A stretch of DNA of 64,000 nt from Hysterangium stoloniferum (taxonomy: Eukaryota > Basidiomycota > Agaricomycetes > Hysterangiales > Hysterangiaceae), in assembly GCA_015178975.1 (NCBI GenBank), contig WHVD01000026.1, positions 744,001 to 808,000 on the forward strand. Direction: 5' to 3'. Positions 44,140-57,060 of this stretch are shown here, in pieces (position 1 is the first letter of the stretch; the number at the start of each line of letters is the position of its first letter). The notes beneath the pieces were generated by a model that searched no databases, was not told the origin of the DNA, and saw nothing but the letters and a program-made list of their open reading frames with translations. Position numbers and translations under genes: made by a program.

Positions 44140-47100
44140 TCAGAGTGATGATAAAGGTCCGGGTTTGCTCAGATAAGCTGTGTAGAAGTCAATAACAATT
44201 TCCATAGCGTGTCCAAGTTCCGTGGCCAATATCCATGAATTTTCCTCATCGGTGCCTTCATAACCTGCCCATTTGACTAAATAGAGCAATTTACAAGTAC
44301 ATTGGCGATTGTTGATTTTAGAATCCAAAATCTCAGAAACTTCAAATTCAGGTTCTCCATCAATGATGACCGGAGGGGGTGGAGGTTGAATATGTTCCAG
44401 GATATTGTTAGGAACACAAGGTTCTAACATGGAAATGTGAAAAATGGGATGGACTGCTTACATACTATCGGGAAGTCAGAGAGTCCATGAAAGTAAACTG
44501 GCTTGTGCTATAATTTCAAAAGGGCCTTAGAATTTCTCAGCAAGTGTTTTAGAAGGTCGGGTAGTTCGGAAGAATTGAGCTTTTACAAAAACCTGATCAC
44601 CAATTTTAAAGTTAGGAGGTGGGATCCTGTGTTTGTGTGTGGAATGTTGATAATATTCCTGAGCAGAGAAAATAGCTTTTTAAAGTTCTTAATGTAACTC
44701 ATCGAGATTGGTAATAAATTCTTGAGCACGGATGGAAGCCAAATCTCATTCAGAATGTACTGTGAGATTCGGATTATAGCCTTTGTTGGTGAAAAAGGGA
44801 AAGATGCTGGTAGTTGCATTTGGAGAGTTATTGTAGGCGAATTCCACGATTGGAAGAAGGGATTTCCAGTTGTCCTGTTGATAGTTGCAATAGATGTGGA
44901 GATATTGTTCCAGTGTTTGATTAACATGTTCCATTTGTCCATCACCTTCCAGATGATATCCCAAGGTAAAGTGTAATTTCATGTCAAGGGCTTTTCCAAG
45001 GGCCTGGAAGAAATGGGAGATGAACTTGGAGCCTCGATTGGAAGTTACATGGGATGGAACACCAAGTTTGGAAAATACATGAATAATGAAAAATTCCACT
45101 AATTGTAAGGATGTGATTGTATTGTGAGTGGGTATGAAAATTCCTTGTTTCGAGAATTGATCCACAACAACTAAGATGGATGTAAAGCCTTTGGAAGTCA
45201 GAAGTTGTTCGACAAAATCCATGGAAATTGAGTTCCAGGGTTTTTCCAGTATCAGAAGTTGCTTGAGAAGGCCGTACGGCTTATGGCTCTGGGTTTTAGA
45301 GTTTAAGCAGGTGGTGCATGACTTACAGAACTGGGTTACAAAATCTCGGAGGTTGGGCCAAGTATATTCTCTTCAGATTAGACCAAGAGTATTGTTAATG
45401 CTGTAATGTCTGGAGATTGGATGATTGTGTTTGTACTGGAGTACATGGAGTCTGTTAAGAACTAGAAACTGACTAATGTCAGTGGACTGACAGGGACCGA
45501 TCGGAAGGACTTGGCTTCAGCTTATGTGCTGCACCCTCACAGTTGTCTGTCAGGTGTCCTTAAATTTCAGGTGGGCGAAGACTAGTCCCAACAAATACCT
45601 CTCGGTGAAAACTACCGATCGGAATCGAGGGATGAGTCGAGTGTCGGGCCAAGGGGTTGGGGACCAAAGGGGGGCGAGTGCACGCGAAGGTGGAAGATGG
45701 AATTCTTAGTATGAGACTTCTGGAGGCATAAGAGGGTATTCTGAGTCGATATTCTGATTGCCTAGTAACTACAACTACAGCGGGTTCATATACAAGTAAC
45801 AGGCATCTAGGAAATACTAACTAGGAGAAGAGCGGAACACGGTATTGACAAATAAGCTTGACTAGGAACGGGAAGTTTATGATTAGTTCGGAGCCGATGA
45901 TAACCAAGAGCAGAATTACAGTAAAAGGAAATAGTTCGAGGGTTACAAATATATATATAGACATATGTGAAACATAGGATAGAGTGGATCATCATAATAA
46001 AAGGGATGTATCAGAGTTTAACCAGAGAGTTTGAGTATATTTTGATGTGGGTGTAAACAGGGTTTGATCACTGTGAAAGCATACGTCAGCTTTGGGAGGC
46101 CGATGGTTTCCGATGTGGTAACTTGAACAGTAACTTGAATCGTCGATAGGTGGCAATAACCTCGGGGACTGATGGGATTGTGACACGGTTGTAACAGAGT
46201 TGGAGATTATTGGAATCTGGAACATAGATATGTCCTTTGAGATGGATAAACCTTGAGAGTCTTGTGACCATCGGGGTTGGTCAGGATTATTGGGAACTTC
46301 TAGGTGTGGCTTGAGGGCCAGGTCGGAAGTGAGTGCAGAAAGGATATCTTGATGTAATTGTTCAATGTCCATAATAATAATGCTACACATATTTGGATAG
46401 TAGAGGGAAGTCGCTCAAATAGATGCAGAAAGTTGCTGTGTTGTAAAAACCGGTTTCAAGTTATGTGGATTAACAATGGCATAGTTACTTTCCCCCTCTT
46501 TTGGATAGATGTCCCATCATCGGGTCATGGCATCTGGTTTTCCACCAAGACATCCAGGTCAGAAATGGATAATCATGTTGAAATCGGAGAGAAATTCGGA
46601 CCAGCAGGCTTGCTAATGGGTCAAAAGTTTAGTGGTAGAAAAATATTTGAGATTTTTGTGATTGGTAAGGATGTCAATGGGAGTTGTGGAACCTTCAAGG
46701 TAATGATGCCAATGTTTGAAAGCTTCAAAGATTGCCAAAAGTTCCTTATCATGATCATCATAGTTGAGTTCAGACACTGAAAGTGTCTGAGAACGAAATG
46801 CGACTAGGTGAATTTCACCATCAGAATCTTGAATGGAAAGAATTGCGGCAATTGTGTAATTGGAAGCATCAGTTTCCACAATAATCAGAACATCAGGTTT
46901 TCAATGAGAAAGAATCGGGGTGGAAGTGAAAGCATTTTTTAAAGTCTGGAAAGCAGAGTGGCATTTGTCGTCAAAAACCCATGGTTGATATTTACAGGCA
47001 AGGTGAGTGAGTGGTATTGTAATAACCGAGTAGTTCCGAATGAAATGACAGTAGAAGTTTGCGAAACCTAAAAATGACTGAATGTCTTTGACTTTCTGTG

Positions 47101-49789
47101 GTTCGGGCCAATCACGGACAACTTGAACCTTGGCTTCATCCATATGGAGACCCTCAGGTCCAATAATGAAACCTAAGTATTCAATAGAATCCATGTCAAA
47201 ATAGCATTTTTTACCATTGGTAAAAAGACAGTGTTTTCAGAGTCTTCGGAAAACTTCACAGACTTGTTCATCGTGAAGAGCGGGATCCTCGGAAAATACC
47301 AAAGTGTCGTCCAAATAGACTATAACACATACATCAAGCATGTCAGAAAATATATCATTAACAAAACATTGAAAAGCAGAAACAGTGTTGGTAAGGCTGA
47401 ATGGCATAACCAACCATTCAAAGGATCCATAGTGAGTCCGAAAAGTAGTTTTCCATTCATCGCCCTCAGCAATTCAGACCAAATGATAGGTATGTTTAAG
47501 GTCTATTTTGGTGTAGATCCGAGGTTTCTGTAGGGCATTGAGTAAGTCGGTAACGAGTGGAAGTGGGTACTTATCTTTCCATGTGATGGAATTTAATCCT
47601 CTGAAATTGATACAGAGTCAAAGGGAACCATCCTTCTTCTTGACGAAAAGGACGGGTGCTCCATATGGAGACTTTGAGGGATGGATAAAACCTATCAACA
47701 GATTGTCATCCAAGAACTCCTCAATAGACAAAAGTTCTGATTGGGATAATGGGTAAATAGGTCCTAATGGAGTTTGAACTGGGCTCGATATCAATTTTTA
47801 AGTCGTAGGGCCTGTGTGGTGCAAGCCGGTCCACTTTTCACTTACTGAAAATATCTGCAAAATCATGGTATTTTTCGGGAACTCCTTCCAGGTTGGCTTT
47901 CAGCTCGGATAATTCTAGAGTCGCAAAACATCCAGATGCTTCATCAACTTTTAAGCTGATTGAAAAACACTGTGATCCATCCAGTTTACTCACCCTAACA
48001 AATGCTGAAGCATTGATGAGAGAGATTTTCAGAGGTTCAGAGGTTTCAGTAGAAGCTGGAAGTGCCATCGAGGCTGAAGAGGCTCTGGCCAGAAAAGATG
48101 CTGCAGGAGGAATGGAAGGGTCAGGAATCTGGAAATTAATACTGCCCAATACCCAGTCAATCAACAGATTGTATAGGGTGAGCCAGTTGTATCCAAGAAC
48201 TACCGAACAGCTAGAGTCCAACTGTGTTACAAAAAAAGTAACCATTTGGGATGTTCCACATGGGAACCGGATAGACATGTCGCAGGCTTGAGTAATTGCC
48301 ATATTGCTAGTGCCATCAAACAGACACAAAGAAATTGTGGGAACAGAATGGAGTTTCAGATTATGTTTTGTGGCAAAGGTGGTATCTACAAAACAGTGTG
48401 TGGAGCTGGAATCTATCAGACCTCGGAACATTAAATTTCCAAGAAGGTCAGAGATGAGTTTTACAAATAGTGAGTCAGGATTAGAGAGAGCGGATGCGTT
48501 GAGATGGATAATCTCGGAAACATGGAGAGAGTCAACGCAACCCTCTGTCTGTGCAGATTCTGGAGGGTTGCTTACTCTTTTTTTGACTCCATGGCAGATT
48601 TTTCCTTGGATGTTGTAGTCGTAGTGGAAGTTGCCGTGTAGGCCTTGGAAGAGTTAGACTTAACAGTACAGTCGGAAACCTTGTGTCCACCTTTCCCACA
48701 GAAAAGGCACAGATCATTATGCATGCGTCGTTGTTTCTCCTTCGGGGTGAGTTTACCGTCGGTACCCAACAAGTGAGAAATGTTGGGTTTGTCAGAAGTT
48801 GACTGTTTTTCCTTGTTGGATTTCTTGTCTTTTTTTCCGGTCGGAATTTGATTTGCCAGTATTAGTGCCAGAGTTGCTGGTGTTATTGCCTGAGTTATTG
48901 CTGGAAGACTTGCTAGTCGGCACCTTGTTCTTTTGAGAATGTTCTGTCAGATTCTCTTGGGAGACCTCAGCTTTTCGTTCCCAATAACAGGCATCAGATA
49001 TCTGAGCTTTAATCCACATGAGTTGAGAGTTTTTGGCTTCCCATCTTTGCAGATCTCATCTTTAAGGCATGACAGAAGTCCCATATAGAAATGGTGCCTG
49101 AGGGCAGAATCGTCCCAACCACATTGTGTGGCGAGGGTATTGAACTTGACAAGATAATCAGAGACTCGTTGATTGTCTTTCATCTTAAACATCATTAATT
49201 CATTTTCTGCTTTGCCAGATTGATTGTAAGGTCTGAAATTAGTTTCCAGTTCTTCCACAAATGTGTCCCAGTCGTCAAGCCATACAGGTGTCTCATTGGA
49301 TATTCCAGATAGTCTGGGTTTGAACCAGTCCTGAGCAGTATCCTTGAGATAAGAGAGTGCAAAATTGACTTTTTGACTGTCAGATTTAAATGCAGCCGGT
49401 CGATCATGGAAACTGAAATGGCATTGGAGAAGGAAATTCTTCAATTTTTTCAGATCCTTGCCGGTAAATGGTTTAGGTTCTTTAACTCTAGTGCAGGATG
49501 ATTCTTTGCTTTCCTCAGTGGATTTCAAATAGTCAGTGAATTTCACAATGGAGTTGACAAACAACATTTCAGTTGGTTCATCGGAAGATTTCTTTTTTGA
49601 TGTCACCAGCTGTTCCTCTACTTCATTGTTGGAAGTGTTGGGAGCATTGAGATCCTTCGCTACCTTGGTAAATTCTTTGATGGAAGCTGATGCTGTTGGC
49701 TGAATTGGAATTTTGGGTTGGGTGGTATAAAGTTGCAACAGGGATTGAAGTTGAGATGGTCCTTCAGCAGCTTGGCGTTTGGGACCCAT
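44140..49789 (-). pseudogene. Ty3/gypsy chromovirus gag-pol, nearly full length but dead
   Basis: Domains in order from 49789: gag (GPKRQAAEG start; capsid-like FLLQCHFSFHDRPAAF...WFKPRL) and zinc knuckle CLFCGKGGHKVSDC (about 48720). Next is the protease, with LIDSSST where DSG is expected (about 48420), followed by RT with the YLDD box (about 47300). RNase H follows with METDASNYTIAAIL (46879), then the integrase with its H2C2 finger (HPISRHY..CKSCTTC). The integrase core has VVDQFSK, then SNRGSKF where the second catalytic Asp is Asn, and EHVNQTLEQY. The C-terminal chromodomain reads FEVSEILDS..YLVKWAGYEG..NSW (44350-44190). A solo LTR splits the gene at 45453-46196. Several frameshifts and the two altered catalytic sites make it non-functional. 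A 5' LTR remains at 49824, and no 3' LTR was found. Confidence 0.93.
45453..46196 (-). mobile_element. Solo LTR, family B, 744 bp
   Basis: Plus-strand ends are TGTTAAGAACTAG (45453) and GGTTGTAACA (46196). Flanks are GAGTC (45448-45452) and GAGTT (46197-46201), a 5-bp TSD with one mismatch. Removing it joins DSNNLQL to RLHVLQYKHNHP in the integrase of the host chromovirus. The conserved motif is at 45514-45538. The sense orientation, taken from the motif, is minus. Confidence 0.9.
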
Positions 49790-49823
49790 GATGAGCGAGT
49801 CACAGAATTGAGATCTGATATAC

Positions 49824-49985
49824 TGTTAAGTGCCATGTTGGAACTTATTCCGGAACTATTGGAAAGTCACCGGAAATTCGGAAATTATCAGATAGGGTCA
49901 GGATGTCAGCTTCAGCTTATGTGCTGTGCTTCTACACAATCGCTCAGAAGTCCTTAATTTAAAAGGCAAGACTTAGGCTAGAAGA
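49824..49985 (-). mobile_element. Chromovirus 5' LTR, 3' end (family D)
   Basis: On the minus strand the LTR ends CACTTAACA at 49824. About 34 bases lie between it and the gag ATG at 49789, and they include GTATATCAGATCTC, which resembles the TGGTATCAGAGC type of initiator-tRNA primer site. The conserved motif lies at 49909-49930. Because the strand and 3' end of this LTR are fixed by the adjoining gag gene, it anchors the orientation of the motif. The upstream limit is unclear, because the sequence becomes AT-rich after about 49985. Confidence 0.65.
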
Positions 49986-51234
49986 TATGGATATTCAGAG
50001 TTGTGAGGTATCAGCTTTATCTCATAAAGTTCTCTTCATTTTCTCTGAATTATTTAATATTTTCTCGAATTTATTGTATTTTTATTATATTCTATTGTGA
50101 AATATAAGGCTTAGTTCCTTTTAACTTGGCATAATAATAGCATATATGAGCTCATATTATGCTATTATATCTTAGTTAATTTATTATAATTTTTAACTAA
50201 TTATTTATATTTTATTTACTTAGTTATTGCCTTTCGGCACATTGCTTGCTCCAATGTGCACAATTTTTGGAGTCACATGACCTATTAGATAAGCCTCCGG
50301 TGTCGGGAGCTCACAAAAGTCACGTGTGTGACTACTCGAGTCATTATTTGATTCCGCCAACTCATCAATTGCTTCCGTTCCGGGACCGCAGCCTTGAACC
50401 TTCATGTTCAAGCCAAAGGTTGGAACCCTTGTCTCAGAGAGGGGAATCACATGGTAAATAAAGGGCAAAAAATAAGTAGAATATGAGGTCATTATGACCT
50501 AAATAATGACCTCATAAAATAAATAAATGATTAAATATTTAGTTATCAAAATGTATATAAGGAGGGCCAAGTTTCCAATAAAATCAATCTATCACACACA
50601 TATTTTACTGCACAGCTCAGAAGCTTATCTAATCATCCTAAGGACAATAATAGCCTTAGTCTGATACACTAACTGCAAGCACCTACACTTGCAGAATCTT
50701 GAATCTTTGTCAGCAACTCTTGAACTTAGCTAATCATCTAAGTTCCCCCAGCCTCACAGCTACCCTTCAGGCTTATTAATTACATAATAAACCTAATAAG
50801 TATTCTTACTGAAGTCCCTGCCAATACTAGATTATTCAAGGCCCAGCCCTAAGTTTATTGAATTAATCAAGTACAAGCACTCAAATAATTCAACACAGAT
50901 TATTTTCTCTATTAATAGATTATTTAACACCTTGTTATATATCTATTGATAGCTACAAATAAGCATACAAGAATCCGAAGCTTTATATCAAGTCTCTGCT
51001 AAGTTACTGTGTATATACTCAGCTTCTAGCCCCTATTCTCAAGGAATAGTTCTTTGATTTGCTAAAAGAGTCATATATTGTTCTATTGAACCTTTCAATA
51101 ATCAAAATAAGCATTTATTTGAGTTGTTTAAGCTTAATAGTGCAGCTCATTAATCTATCAGTATTTAAATTACTGGACCTTTGCTTGTTGTATTGTTGAA
51201 GCTCTGTGACACTATAGCATATATTGAGCTATCT
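49986..51234. other. AT-rich region, possibly an LTR or promoter
   Basis: No gene. A TATATAAGG box at about 50560 is followed by a C/A-rich leader-like stretch (50580-50720), which could be a retroelement or Pol II promoter. An inverted phrase ATGAGGTCATTATGACCT / AATAATGACCTCAT lies at about 50484-50515. No TG...CA borders could be paired. Confidence 0.4.
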
Positions 51235-52054
51235 TGTTAGGGTACGTACATGGTGGGTTTCCAGACCTGTGGGATATCCGGTAGGACTTGGCTTCAGCTC
51301 ATAGGCTGCACCCTCGTGAGATCGTGTTGTCCAATTTCAGACAGGTAGATGGGAATCCCGGGGAGTCCGGGTGGGGTTTGTGGGTCAAGGGGTCAGAGGT
51401 CGGAGGTCGTGGGTTGAGAGGTCAGGAGTCGAGATAAATAAGAGAGATAGATGCACCAGAGCCCATGGGCTCTGACTAGCATAAGTGGTGTAATTCAAGT
51501 AGGAGTTTAGAGCGGACAATGTATTAGATTACTGGGGGGAATCTAAGCCGATTTTCTGACTGGATTGTATGTACAACATCTGCCAGACTATATAGACTGT
51601 GGAATGAATGACATACCAAATCCAGTAATGATGAAATGAAACTAGCAAAACATAAAATGGGAATAGTAAATACCAAATTTGGTGTTAGGAACAGGACAGA
51701 ATGGAGCAGAGTCCAAATCGTGACAAATCATAAACCATAATGGGAAACAGAGCGGGAGCGGAGTCCGAATTGTGACAGGTCATTTGACTAAAATTGGAAC
51801 GGGGCTCAGTTTGAGGGATGACAGGTTTTCCGAGTGGGGTCTGGTGACTGATGTGTGGGACGAGGTTGGACATAGACAGGGACAGAGTCCAGTGGGTATT
51901 CCAGTGACTGATACACAACATAATGAAGTTGAATGTAGACAAGTCTGACATACAGAGTCCGGTGGGAATTCCGGTAAATTGACAATTGGTGCATATAGGG
52001 TGCGGGTGCGTATAAGTTAGTGCCCGGAGTCTGGCAGGAATTCAGGTTGTAACA
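51235..52054 (-). mobile_element. Solo LTR, family A, 820 bp
   Basis: Plus-strand ends are TGTTAGGGTACG (51235) and GGTTGTAACA (52054), with a perfect 5-bp TSD TATCT at 51230-51234 and 52055-52059. The motif is at 51291-51315. It has the same internal order as the copy at 37891. Confidence 0.92.
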
Positions 52055-53181
52055 TATCTAAGAGAAACCCCTGAATACATTACAAGAGTTCTGAAGAGTT
52101 CCGAATATCGAGCATACAGAAAGACAGAAGAGGGAATAAGAAACTAAGTCAATATCAGATCTAAAGTAAAGTACAAATTCGTGGAAACTAATATAAGTCT
52201 TCTCATTATTGTACTACAAACTAAGACCACAATAAGACATAAATGGAAGTATTCTGAAATGGAAAAACAATAAGATGAATTGGGGAGACAATATTCTGAA
52301 ATGGGAATATAATAAACAAACGAGTGAATACTTGTGAACAGACAAATTACCAAATGCAGAACAAGGGAAGAATATGGAAGATACGGTAACTATGATGTTC
52401 TGTAGTCGGAAGTCGGAAGTCAGATATTGAAACCTCCAGGAATGGGTCATAATAATGGGATAAGAAACTATGTCGAGATTAAAACTGAGGAGTAAGTACA
52501 TGACTATGGAAGACTATATAGATGTTCCAATAATTGTACTAGAAGTCTGGAAGGATAATAAGACCTATTTGGAACTGTTTTCAAACTAAGCATATAATTA
52601 TGAGTCAGGTAAATGAGGAAACAATGATGGGGACAGATCAGGGAATAAGGGCAAGAACAATCAATAAATGAATGAGCATCTTTCAACCAGTCAGTTACCA
52701 AATGTGGAACAAAGGAAGTGAGTTAGAATATCCATGGATATCCAATACTATCTGCAAATGGATCCTAAAACTATAATGATTAAGTGTTTGTATTTCCAGG
52801 AATGCCATGGGTTCCAGGCAGGTTGGAACATTGGCATAGAGAAGTGACGAGGGTTGACAGGGATGATTGAGTGAGGTTGATTCATGAATTAAAGATGTAT
52901 ATAGAGTAAATGCAGGTTGTCCAGCCAGAGTCTGCATCTTGAAATGATCAAGGGCACTTGGAGATGCTAGCTGGTAAAGGGTAGAGTCTGATAGGTTCTG
53001 GGTCATAACAAGAGGTGTCTAGTTGAGGGCAGAATCCCAGAACTAGATTTAAAAGGTACTTGAGAGATCAGGGTCTGGTTCCAGTGGATTCCAGATATTG
53101 ATACTAGTCCAGAAGATGGTTTGGAACCTGATATTATATCCAGGAAATACTCCATGGAGTCTCTGGGAACCAATCTTCACA
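52055..53181 (-). mobile_element. Family-C LTR copy
   Basis: The minus-strand 5' end TGTGAAGATTGG is at 53181. The sequence runs down through TGTTATGACCC (about 53007) and the CATGTACTTACTC region (about 52495) to 52055, where the family-A solo LTR begins. It matches 57736-58418 and 6640-6962. Confidence 0.7.
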
Positions 53182-53809
53182 CCTTGTCAGACCAATAAGG
53201 AGGCAACATAGCTTCGAAGAACTAAGCTCTCTCGAGATTCACATGCCTCTGTTGTATATGTGCCTTAGGCTGTAAGTGTAGTCTCTCCTCATGTCCATTT
53301 TGGGAGACAGCTATATAGATAATTACAGTCTGAGTCCCATCCCATGCATTAAGAAGTGATTAATCACTTTTCTTTTTCTTTCCTTTTTTTGTAAAAGAAA
53401 AATTTTGATTTAATCATGCGGTACCCTTTGAAGTAGCGATGAAGTACAGTTTCAGGTATACTTAAGTAGATGAACAATAAAAAGGTGTCACCACCACTGA
53501 AAACTTTGCCTTGGAAGACGCCTGGTTGGTATTTATTGAACATCGTCAGCGTCGGCGTCGTCATCGTCCTCCGTGCTGACGGTCCCTCGTCTTTACTCAT
53601 GAGTTCACTTTGAATTGGATTATTAAATAATATTATATTACTTTTTTTTTTTTGACTAACAACAGGAACAAAACAGCGTGGGAAACGCCGTTTCATTGCA
53701 TAATACAAAGAGGCGCCGGCGCGGGATAATGTGATTACCTAAGCATCCTCGAGGCGCACGGAAGCAAAATTCCTTGAATCTGACGAACTAAGTGGCTGTT
53801 TCAACTCAA
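53182..53809. other. Spacer upstream of the BEM46-like gene
   Basis: Contains A- and T-runs (53380-53400, 53640-53655) and a short GTC/GTCG-rich patch at about 53545. No gene or transposon motif. The last about 100 bases probably include the promoter of the gene at 53810. Confidence 0.45.
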
Positions 53810-55339
53810 ATGTCAGGCTTCATCGAGGTAATCTCAATCTCTGTAGCGTCTCTGAAAGAAGCTCCAACAGTCTCATTCTTTCAATTTACCATAGCGTCTG
53901 GGAGCGTTTGCTAAACTCGGTAATTGACTTTGCGTTCCCCGTGCTTAAGTCTGAAAACTTGTGTCACGCTATATCCAGCTGGCATACTGCTACGTCATGG
54001 GCAGAAAGCTCTAATATACCCTTATGCATTCTTCTATGATGGGAGACGTATGTACACCGCGTTCAAAACACATCTACCACTCCTGACTTGTAATCTTTGC
54101 AACTTGTAGCAGTATATAGACCCAGCTTCAATTTTGAAGACCTGAAGCTGGACACTCCTGACGGTATCAAGATACATTGTTTTCTGATCAAACAAAGAGA
54201 GAACCCGAACATAAATTTATCTTCTGCTGCTGAGAATGAGGCATGCTGTACTTATTGTGCTGCCTTTTCATTTTAAGTCTAACGGAATTATGATATAGTA
54301 CGCTGGACGCTATCCTACAGTGATAATGTTTCACGGAAATGCGGAAAATATGTCAGGTGAACTCTCATGGGCTTATTTTGTATACGCACACTGCAAGTGC
54401 AACATTATGATGATATCCTATCGCGGGTGAGCCTCATCGTTGGCGTACCAGTGGGCGCTGCTGTGGTATATGACATCTCACACTCAATGTCGCCTGTTAG
54501 CTTCGGTGAGAGTGAAGGAAAACCGTCAGAGAAAGGTCGGCCTGTGTTTTCCGCACCTGGTCTCGTACACTTACATTGATTTGGAGCGAGTAGGGATCCG
54601 CATCGATGCCCAGGTATGTCGAACGTCGCTATTATGTGCACAATGTTACCTCGTTCTCTTCATGTAGACTGTACTGGACTATTTGATGGCACACCCCATG
54701 CTAAACACGTATGAGCGCGCTGAAGACTCTCCTTATAATATAATTCTATATGGTCGGTCTCTTGGAGGCGGTATTGCGCTGGATTTGGCTGCTAGAAATC
54801 CCCATTTGATACGGGGAATTATCCTCGAGAATACATTTGTCTCCGTCGTACGTGACCCTTATTGCTCGACAGTTCCACTTAACCTTAGGATATTCTTATT
54901 TAGCGACGTGTCATAAAGGATAAAATGCCTTCGCTGGCCCCATTCAGATTCTTGTGCAACCAACGTTGGGAAAATGCGACTGCGATCAGAAAACTACCGC
55001 CCACTATTGCTGTGCTAATGTTGAGGTATCTGAACTGTGCATTTTGTTGGTGGATACGCAGTACTTCTCACATTTGAGCGATAGCGGGTTGAGAGACCAG
55101 GTTATACCCCCAGCACACATGAAAGAACTCTGGGATATTGCTAAGACAAGCGGCTTGACGAATACAACGTGGAAAGAGTTCCCTTATGGTAAACATAGTA
55201 CGTCAATGTGTATAAACTTACAATCCCAATCGGCGAAAAATGAGCCTGTTTTTCAGGCGATACGGCTGACTGTAGCGGCTACATGGAAGCAATATCTGAG
55301 TTCCTATGTGGTTTCACAGAACCACGCCCAACATCATGA
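53810..55339 (+). CDS. BEM46-like alpha/beta-hydrolase
   Basis: Conserved eukaryotic alpha/beta-hydrolase of the BEM46/ABHD13 group, membrane-anchored by an N-terminal helix. Substrate unknown. Exons that fit begin with 53810-53827 (18 nt), 53895-53919 (25 nt), 53979-54047, 54113-54240 and 54299-54356. One or two exons follow across 54390-54530, and the last are about 54597-54613, 54668-54847, 54904-55025, 55085-55197 and 55257-55339. Landmarks in order are AKLAGILLRHGQKALIYP, LDTPDGIKIHC, PTVIMFHGNAENMS, MMISYRGFGESEGKPSEKG and IRIDAQTVLDYL. Then come the nucleophile elbow YGRSLGGGIALDLAARNP, IILENTFVSV, LSGLRDQVIPPAHM (acid) and FPYGKHSDT (His), ending GYMEAISEFLCGF. One intron (54241-54298) appears to start GCATGC. 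It reads through cleanly, so it looks functional although transposons surround it. Confidence 0.9.
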
Positions 55340-56744
55340 TCTAGGTATCAGCGATTGCAGGATTGTGGCGGCTGGTTATCACGGTTTTTCGGGTCTTACA
55401 ATTAATTATGGAGTAGCTAGAGATAGAACTCCAAGTCTCGAGTAGTCGGGGCGATTGGGGTATTCCGCCTATAATTACGTTCGTTTTGAAGCCAGCTGTT
55501 TTCTATCTGAATGTCGGAGTAACTTGAGAAATCAAAGCTAGATACACATTAGTTGTTCAAACTACCAATATTTAGGTAAACACCGTGTGAACACCCTACC
55601 TAAGCATGTTCCCCTCATGATATTATAGGCTGCATACACCGGCATTGATCCTGAACTAATGAGAGCTACAACTTATAAGTAAAGATGATAAATAAAATAC
55701 CCCTTGAGATAACTGATTTTTTATGTTTTTAGTTGTGGGTCCCTGTGTGGACACGTGTCTGACTATCAAGGCCAACTCATACCCATCCTGGGTTCTAGTG
55801 TTGGGTACCAATGTCCAGTATTAGGGCCTGTATGCAACCTCGACTTTGGCTCTAACTTCGTAACCGATATCAACCCCCAATCTCGGCACCGACTCAGAGC
55901 CTGATCTTCATCCCTCACAAAGTTTGAGCAACACTTATCTCTGGTCCCTATGTGATAATGCCAAGACATATCTTCAGTACCTGATGTCGGTCCCAATGAC
56001 AACCATGGGTTATACAAAAATGTCGGGTGTATTCTCAGGGCCTGAGACCCCAGTTCCCGATGTGTCATAGTCTCCTTGTTGTTCACACATTTCATACTAT
56101 CATCTTGTTTGTTCCCTTTTCTGTGTTGTTTTCTCTCTAGATTGGTAATATAATAGCTCCTGGATATACAAACTTAAATAGTTCTGTATTTATAAGCCAA
56201 TCTGAATATCAACGAAAGTTATCCTAACTAAGTTTACACTGACTAAAGTTTGTCCTAACTGAGTTTTCCACTTGTTGGGTTTCATTCAGGAATCCCTCAC
56301 TACCTACCTCCATATTTTGACTTCCTGGTTCTCTAGACTCCCAATTTTATTTAACTCTGTTTTGTCTATTGGGGTGTGGCTCTATGTAAGACTTGGCATT
56401 GACATACAAAGTATACTATGTTCTGTGGGTAATGTGTGATCAATCTCTGCAGTTGCTCCTGTGCCAGGGGTGTGAGCTAGGCCATGCCTATGTTAGGTGG
56501 GGTTTGTGGTGTTATGGGGTGTGTGGGTCTCATTGGGTCATTTCAATGTGTGTGCTTATTTGCCTTTTCTCATTTCATCTCTTTTTATCTCATCTCTACT
56601 CATCTCATCTCATCTCTCCTTGTCATGCCTCATCTCTGTTCATCATGGTTATTCATTTGTGCATTCTGTGCCTTTTCCTCTTCATTTCCTTCACTTCCTT
56701 CAGAATTTCCATTGTGCTGTACATTTTCGTGAATCTTTGAGTTG
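55340..56744. other. Spacer without recognised gene
   Basis: Frames at 55766-56095 (-) and 56393-56805 (+) are short and carry no motif. Bases 56560-56720 are a CATCTC/TTC-rich low-complexity stretch that produces spurious hydrophobic frames. No repeat family member identified. Confidence 0.5.
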
Positions 56745-57060
56745 TGTTTATGTATTGGAAGAAGCCGGGCATGGCCTTGGGGTTGGAGAGGAGGACTCAG
56801 GATGACTTGGCTGCCTGTCCAGATTTCTTTCTAAGGTTGTCCTGTGTGTAGTGTAGGCTCTGCATGCAAATAGAAAGTGGTGGACACTTTAATCCTGTTT
56901 GTGGCAAGCTGCGCAGAGTGCTGATGATGATTGACCAATCTTGTTGAGGTGATTAAGGGGGATGTGGCCAGTCCTTAGTTGTATGAGTATGGTGGTATTT
57001 TTTCTGGGTAGGGGTTGCATAGTTTGGCAAAGTTAGCTAAGGGTGCAGAGGGGTCAATTT
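56745..57060 (-). pseudogene. Non-LTR retrotransposon (LINE) C-terminal fragment
   Basis: The minus strand reads LRTGHIPLNHLNKIGQ, LCAACHKQD, a stop, then SVHHFLFACRAYTTHR and a proline/serine-rich end. The RTGHIPLN...C..C......VHHFLF.C..Y pattern is the zinc-binding tail that follows the RNase H domain in many fungal LINE ORF2 proteins. The in-frame stop and the lack of upstream RT make it a dead scrap. Confidence 0.75.

Noticed and set aside
56484..56805. Hydrophobic frames suggesting a small membrane protein
   Set aside because: The stretch is CATCTC/TTC-rich low complexity. Hydrophobic residues appear in all three frames, which is a composition effect.
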